From positions 310,001 through 374,000 of the forward strand of contig CANFVK010000001.1 in NCBI GenBank assembly GCA_947450475.1: 64,000 nt of DNA, read 5' to 3'. The position numbers and the translations under genes are program-made. The notes under the pieces are model-generated. The model saw nothing but the letters and a program-made list of their open reading frames with translations. It made no database searches and was not told the origin of the DNA. Shown piece after piece: positions 58,625 through 64,000 of the stretch. Origin of the DNA: Bacteriovoracaceae bacterium. Its GTDB lineage: Bacteria > Bdellovibrionota > Bacteriovoracia > Bacteriovoracales > Bacteriovoracaceae. Every line of letters begins with the position of its first letter. Position 1 is the stretch's first letter.

Positions 58625-59362
58625 TCATTTGGTTGCATATAATTTATCAACTTCGAAGAATGCCCTTTTTACGTTTATGGCAAAAGGAATTTGTTCAAGA
58701 GTTAAATAAAGTGTAACTAGATTAATTCCAAGTACAGCAAATTCTGGATTAAGCTCAATGTCTTCTTGAAGGAAAAAAGTAAATATGGAATTAAATGATT
58801 TTTGTAAATTTTGTAAGGAAAAATTAACAGGGGAACTTCTTCCTTCGCCAAAATGATCCATAAATAGTGCCATTATTTTATCTTTTTTTTCTGAATTCAT
58901 GCTGGCTTTGATCATCCCAAGTAACTCTAAACCTTTGCTAAAATCCTCTCTATTTTCGTAATAAAATCCCCGATAGAGAGTTTGAACGCCTTTTAGGAAA
59001 TTTGGAGAAAATTTGAAATGAAGTTTTGAGGGGATCCAATGCAGTTTTTGGTCAGAATAAAATGAGTTTGTTCTGAAGTCTAAATGAACAGCAAGGTCTT
59101 CTTGATAAAATTGTGAAAAATAAACTTTTAGGATTTTTTCACCTTCTTGTGCCGTTAAATCAATTGCTGATCTAGTTTTGTCTGTAGGAGTTATCACAAC
59201 GTCTAAAAGGCGCCAAGCTTTTTGTCTTTCTATCATTAGATCTTCGCGAGCTAGGCTATCGAGTAACGATTTTGTCACTAAACTTCCTATGCGAATACTG
59301 TCTTTTAGAGAAATAAGCTTGAATGCTTTTTTGGGGAATAATTTTAGTATTTCTTTATCCAT
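58625..59362 (-). CDS. Hypothetical protein
   Basis: 245-aa ORF; no recognised family. Confidence 0.55.
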   Translation of the reverse strand: MDKEILKLFPKKAFKLISLKDSIRIGSLVTKSLLDSLAREDLMIERQKAWRLLDVVITPTDKTRSAIDLTAQEGEKILKVYFSQFYQEDLAVHLDFRTNSFYSDQKLHWIPSKLHFKFSPNFLKGVQTLYRGFYYENREDFSKGLELLGMIKASMNSEKKDKIMALFMDHFGEGRSSPVNFSLQNLQKSFNSIFTFFLQEDIELNPEFAVLGINLVTLYLTLEQIPFAINVKRAFFEVDKLYATK

Positions 59363-59370
59363 ATTTTATT

Positions 59371-60735
59371 TTAAAGTTTTCTTCGGATTAGGTATTTGCC
59401 AAAAGCTCTCATTACAAATAAGTGGGCCAATGCCTGTGTATACTTATAAATATACCAAGGCAATTTTGGGCGATAATCATGAATGGCAATAATCTTATAT
59501 AGTCCTTGATAGATATTTCTAAATTCTAATCTAGCTCGAGTACTCTCTCCAACTAAGAGTCCTCCTCTGATATAATAAAGTTCTCTGTCTTGAAAACTTC
59601 GAGGTCCAGAAGCTTCAAATATTAAAAGTGGTGTTTTAATAAACATAAATTTCACATAAAAGAAATATCCATTTTGTTCGATTTTGAAAAGTGGTTTTAG
59701 GTACTGATGAAGCCATTCAAAATAAATATGGGAGATAAGTTTTACATCAGATCTAAAAAGAGTTGTTACTCTTTGAACAGATCTAACATAAGAGTCATTT
59801 TCAATTCCACTATAGGTATAGGCATTAGGATTTTTGCCTGTTTTAGTTTGAGCGATGGATTTGGAAATGGCTGCATCGAAGCTCATTGGCGCAATAAAAT
59901 CTAAAACCTTAGGTTTTGGTGAAAGTGGAATCATGTGAGTCTTTAAACTATCAACGAGAGGGTAGACTAAGTTTTTAGGTGCACCTGTTATTAAGCAAAC
60001 CCACAACTTTGATAATTTTGGAGAGACATAGGGGATGGGGATAAAGAAGTGGCGTTTATTGATTTTTTTTGAAACTAATCTCATCATTTCTTCGTATGAA
60101 AGAGGATCAGGACCACATAAATCAATGCATTCATGTTCTTTTAATTGGGATTGCTCTATTCGATTTTTAATGATGTCGACAACATCCCAGACTGAAATAG
60201 GATATGAAAGAGTTGAAGTCCATGAAGGGCAAATCATAACTGGTAACCGCTGCACTAATCGAAGCATCATTTCAAAGGAAGATCCTCCAGGACCAATAAT
60301 AAGACCAGCTCTGAGGCTACTTGTTGGAACTCCAGAAGATTTTAAAATATTTTCAACTTCCAATCGGCTTTGCAGGTGATCACTCAAAATAGCATCTGGC
60401 GGTATGATTCCACTTAGATAAACGATATGCTTAACTCCTGAAGTCTTACAGGCCCTAGAAAAATTATCTGCCAAGATCATATCAAAATCGCGGAAGCTTC
60501 CTTGAGTTAAGCGTGCAGAAGGTAGCATTGAATGCACTAGATAGACCGCAACATCTGCTCCAATCAAGGTTTCTTCGATATCTAGTAATGAAAAAAGATC
60601 ACATTGTTTCCACTCCACACCTTGCTCAGATGGCTTTGCACTTCTTGAAATGGCCACGACGTTATGATCATTTTTTAAGATATTCACAAGTTGTTTACCA
60701 ACAAAACCGGAAGCTCCGGCAATGACAATTTTCAT
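59371..60735 (-). CDS. SDR-type NAD(P)-binding epimerase-like protein with C-terminal DUF2867-like domain
   Basis: KIVIAGASGFVGKQLVNIL; ADVAVYLVHSM; VKHIVYLSGI; SLRAGLIIGPGGSSFEMMLRL; C-terminal ESTRARLEFRN. Confidence 0.85.
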   Translation of the reverse strand: MKIVIAGASGFVGKQLVNILKNDHNVVAISRSAKPSEQGVEWKQCDLFSLLDIEETLIGADVAVYLVHSMLPSARLTQGSFRDFDMILADNFSRACKTSGVKHIVYLSGIIPPDAILSDHLQSRLEVENILKSSGVPTSSLRAGLIIGPGGSSFEMMLRLVQRLPVMICPSWTSTLSYPISVWDVVDIIKNRIEQSQLKEHECIDLCGPDPLSYEEMMRLVSKKINKRHFFIPIPYVSPKLSKLWVCLITGAPKNLVYPLVDSLKTHMIPLSPKPKVLDFIAPMSFDAAISKSIAQTKTGKNPNAYTYSGIENDSYVRSVQRVTTLFRSDVKLISHIYFEWLHQYLKPLFKIEQNGYFFYVKFMFIKTPLLIFEASGPRSFQDRELYYIRGGLLVGESTRARLEFRNIYQGLYKIIAIHDYRPKLPWYIYKYTQALAHLFVMRAFGKYLIRRKL

Positions 60736-60956
60736 TTTAGTCCTTTGTTGAATTTACTTAGCTTAAACTATTATAATCAGTGTTTATCGGTAGCATTGTT
60801 TAAAATGCGAGTATTATTAATTAAGTTACTTTTAGTATTTCGTAATACATTCTCTCAACAATATCAAATCTCCGACGATTAAAGTTGCACTTGGAAAGAG
60901 ATGTTACAAACTAAATAATCAATTAAGATTTATCTATAGATTCCGAAAAAGTATCT

Positions 60957-61460
60957 ATGATCAAAACCATTATTGCATTTTATATATTATTTGCGCTAAT
61001 TTCTTCAGGAGAGACCAAAGAAAGTATTCGAGAGCAAGTCGAGGGCCTGCTTCCATCTGAATTAACTTCACTTTCGGTTAATAATACTCGAGATGAATTA
61101 GAGAAAAAATTTGCTCCTAAAGTAAATAGGAAAGATGAGGCTACTGCCCTTTATCTTCATTATTTTGAAGACAAAAATGACGTTACGATCGGGTTTAAAA
61201 AAAATCACTTTGATTATCTTTACGTCGAAATACCAAGAGCTATTGTCCAAAAAAAGGCTAATTTTTATCTAGAAGTAGTGGCTCAATTAACGAGTACACA
61301 AAAAGAATCCATTGCTAGGAATAATAAAAAAGACCTGTCTCACGAAGGTGGTCGTTACATTGTCATGGATCTTCCTGAAGAGAAAATGAAATTGGAGTTT
61401 TATAATAATGAGAAGAAAGAACTTAGGTCAGTAGTTCTTTTTAATATAAAGAAAAATTAG
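60957..61460 (+). CDS. Hypothetical secreted protein
   Basis: Signal peptide; adjacent to a zincin-like gene. Confidence 0.55.
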   Translation: MIKTIIAFYILFALISSGETKESIREQVEGLLPSELTSLSVNNTRDELEKKFAPKVNRKDEATALYLHYFEDKNDVTIGFKKNHFDYLYVEIPRAIVQKKANFYLEVVAQLTSTQKESIARNNKKDLSHEGGRYIVMDLPEEKMKLEFYNNEKKELRSVVLFNIKKN

Positions 61461-61461
61461 A

Positions 61462-63075
61462 ATGAGACTAATACTTATATTGATATTTCAACTATCTTCA
61501 CTTGAATCTTTTTCCAAAGATAAAGATTGTATTGAGCATGTAAAGATTCATCCTGAGTTGGCGCAGTTGGAAAATATTTCCAATCATCTTCAGTGGAATG
61601 CTGCGAATGATGCAGAAATTAAAGCTTCTTTTTGTTCGAGAAAAAACATTATTTCTGAAGATGAAATGAATTGCTGGTTAAAAAAAAATCAGTCAGCTTC
61701 CAATGTTTCAAAAGTGATAAATGGAATTAAATTTGAAAATGAATCCATTGAAAATTTAAAAAGTTTTGAATATCTCACCAATGCAGTAAGCTTTTTGGGA
61801 CAGCCTGATCTAGAAAGACAAAAAATATTCAATTCAAAATGCAAAAAAGTGGATTGTGCGGTTAAAGAAATTTTTGGAAACATTGAAGGGATACAACTGC
61901 TCTTCATGCATCGAAAATATGGAATGAATGGTTCACACTTGGCCAGAGAATTTGCTTCAAATTGGAGAAAAGATGAATTAGATGTAATCCTCTTAAGTTT
62001 AACCGATTATCCAGATGGAGTTCTTCCTTTCGAAGAAAACAGAAGACTTGTTCATTTTCTAAGAGGCCGGGAGCGTTCAGAGGGAACAGTCGCAAATGCA
62101 TTAATTGAAATATTTGATTTATGGAACAAACAAACCCCCGAGCAAAAGCGCTATACTCTTACCCATGAGTTAGGTCATGCCCTGGCCAGTGTTACTCATT
62201 TAGATGATAGTAAAAAATGGATGGATCTTTCAGGTTGGGATGAAACCACCAAAATTGTTGATGGTAAAAAAGAGAAGACAAGTAATCTTTCTAAACCAGA
62301 AGCCATGATTTCTAAATATGGAGAGACAAATCAAGCTGAAGATTTTGCTGAATCTGTTGCGGCTTACCGTTATAATCCTAAAAAATTAAAAGAAGCTAGC
62401 CCTGAAAAATATAATTTAATTAAAGAACTTATTTTTGATAATGTTGAATACACTTCTGAAGAAGTTTGTAAAAATCCAAAGCGCACAAGTGTTTCGGTGC
62501 AAGAGAAAGTATCCAAAGCAATTAATGAATGGGAGCCTAGTCCTCAAGACTTAAGTATTGCAGCCAGCAAGTGCTCTGAAGCTGTCATTGTTAAATTAAG
62601 TTCTAATGATACTGTCAATCTAAGCGATAGTGAATTTCAGTCATGTTATGAGAATGCTTTAAATGATCAAGCAAAAATTGTTGGGCTAATATTAGTTGAA
62701 ACATTACCCAATAAAGAATTTTTGGCACCAATGATAAAAAATATTAAACTGCCTTCACTTCAACCGGATAAATTAAAAGCGATGGTCAATGATGTTCAAT
62801 CGATACATCGAGCAAACTTAAGGACAGTGTTGATTAAAGGTTTTCAAAAAGATTTCTTCTTTTCAAGAAATTCGCCCAAAGAAAAGTTAGCTTTTATTTA
62901 TCAAGATTTTGACAAGAAATTAGGGTTTGATGCCTTTTCAAAAAGAGAAGAATTTAAGAATATGGCATATAGAGCTTCTCAGCAAATCGACAAAAATTCT
63001 TCGATCCGACGCCTACTTAATCTCGACTTCTCTGAATCTGAAATTATTGATCAAGTAAACAATATGATTAAGTAG
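61462..63075 (+). CDS. Secreted zincin-type metalloprotease-like protein
   Basis: YTLTHELGHALASVTHLDDS ... NQAEDFAESVAAYRYNP. Confidence 0.75.
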   Translation: MRLILILIFQLSSLESFSKDKDCIEHVKIHPELAQLENISNHLQWNAANDAEIKASFCSRKNIISEDEMNCWLKKNQSASNVSKVINGIKFENESIENLKSFEYLTNAVSFLGQPDLERQKIFNSKCKKVDCAVKEIFGNIEGIQLLFMHRKYGMNGSHLAREFASNWRKDELDVILLSLTDYPDGVLPFEENRRLVHFLRGRERSEGTVANALIEIFDLWNKQTPEQKRYTLTHELGHALASVTHLDDSKKWMDLSGWDETTKIVDGKKEKTSNLSKPEAMISKYGETNQAEDFAESVAAYRYNPKKLKEASPEKYNLIKELIFDNVEYTSEEVCKNPKRTSVSVQEKVSKAINEWEPSPQDLSIAASKCSEAVIVKLSSNDTVNLSDSEFQSCYENALNDQAKIVGLILVETLPNKEFLAPMIKNIKLPSLQPDKLKAMVNDVQSIHRANLRTVLIKGFQKDFFFSRNSPKEKLAFIYQDFDKKLGFDAFSKREEFKNMAYRASQQIDKNSSIRRLLNLDFSESEIIDQVNNMIK

Positions 63076-63188
63076 TAGAATTTATAAAATTAATCGACAT
63101 CTTGTTCACCATTAAAAAGAGACCCAGTAAGGGTCCCTTTCATTACTTAGCTAGAAATTAATTTTTTAATTTAGCGGCACATAAAGCA

Positions 63189-64000
63189 TTAAGGATTATC
63201 GGTATCAAGATTTACTGAATTGAAAAGAAAACCGCTGTAAGCTGCGAGCCATGCCGCTGGAGAGAGTTGAGGCATAGAAGTTGAATAAAGTGCAAATTGA
63301 GTACTTCCTGTAAAGGCATTGATCCCAGTATTTGATACAGTACAAGTACTACCATCTGCATCTATACCGGCAGCATTCATGCATCGAGAATTTGTTGTTT
63401 CTATCCACTTGGTCACATCTTGCAAATCAGTTTTACTTGTACTTGAAGTGTTATTTATAAATAATCGGGCTTTTATGCCATCACTAAGCGATCCGGAAGC
63501 GGTGATGAGTTGGCCATAACCATTGGTTGGTGTAGTTGGATTATCTGCTTGAAGATCAGCAAAGCCGTATGAAATTGAATTTAATCCGGTAGGCTCTCCG
63601 CTGGACATTACAAGATTGGCAAAGAGGCGAGTGTGGCGATTCCAGCCTTCAGATCCGGAGCAAACTCCGGAGCAAGTATGGATGCGCTCATCTCGTTTTT
63701 CAAATTGAAGATGACCTGTCGTTTTGTTTAACTTTCCGGCCATGACTCCAGTATTTCCAGAAAGTGTCCATGCTTCATGAGCAATAAATTCAATCGACGT
63801 TGCGGATAAGTTCGCTGCGACTTTAAAAGTTAGAGTGTCTCCACTTTCACTGAAGGTAAAAATCACACCTTTATCAAAGTGAGTATTAAAACTTGCTGGA
63901 GCAGAGCCAATTGCTGAAATTGTTCCTGAGGATGGACCGCTTGGTCCGCCTGGTCCGTGATGAGGCCAGCATTCAGTATCTGTGAAATTTATAGTAATAG
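63189..64000 (-). CDS. Hypothetical secreted/surface protein, partial (runs off right edge)
   Basis: Frame stays open beyond the track start at 63866 to the window edge: ...TINFTDTECWPHHGPGGPSGPSSGTISAIGSAPASFNTHFDKGVIFTFSESGD... Confidence 0.65.
   Translation of the reverse strand, partial: ITINFTDTECWPHHGPGGPSGPSSGTISAIGSAPASFNTHFDKGVIFTFSESGDTLTFKVAANLSATSIEFIAHEAWTLSGNTGVMAGKLNKTTGHLQFEKRDERIHTCSGVCSGSEGWNRHTRLFANLVMSSGEPTGLNSISYGFADLQADNPTTPTNGYGQLITASGSLSDGIKARLFINNTSSTSKTDLQDVTKWIETTNSRCMNAAGIDADGSTCTVSNTGINAFTGSTQFALYSTSMPQLSPAAWLAAYSGFLFNSVNLDTDNP

Overview
This is an AT-rich bacterial chromosomal window. Gene content suggests a Bdellovibrionota-like lineage, but that is inference only. 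It has conserved core genes on both sides of a composite accessory region at about 23.47-37.67 kb. Left core (1-23.1 kb): partial outer-membrane protein, HAD phosphatase, DHH phosphoesterase, Gld-like ABC transporter set, tdk, hpt, GHMP kinase, smpB, FadL-like protein, rsmA, tsaD, a metallophosphatase fused to a multiheme cytochrome c, a cpoB/lipoprotein/pal cluster, and a large HExxH barrel protein. The tmRNA gene ssrA lies at 23097-23470. Its 3' end (CACCTCCACCA) recurs at 27875 and 36787, with a degenerate copy at 37637. A ~93-bp conserved arm precedes the 27875 and 36787 copies. I read this as tandem islands at the tmRNA attachment site. Island 1 carries an integrase remnant, an unknown gene, and an AbiEi/AbiEii toxin-antitoxin pair coupled to a third gene split by an A_AAA_AAA slippery heptamer. 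Island 2 carries a tyrosine recombinase, an Xre/RES toxin-antitoxin pair, and an arsenic cluster: arsA, acr3, arsC, arsI-like, a MerR regulator with two divergent 20-bp-spacer promoters, and a second arsC interrupted by an IS3-family element. Right of the islands are an ORF6N gene, an RRM protein, a photolyase with an adjacent photolyase pseudogene, zinc proteases, a helicase, a ParB-like protein, Hsp20, relics of an efflux system, an EamA transporter, a C25-type protease and a carotenoid oxygenase. All family names come from motif recognition by eye; no database search was run.
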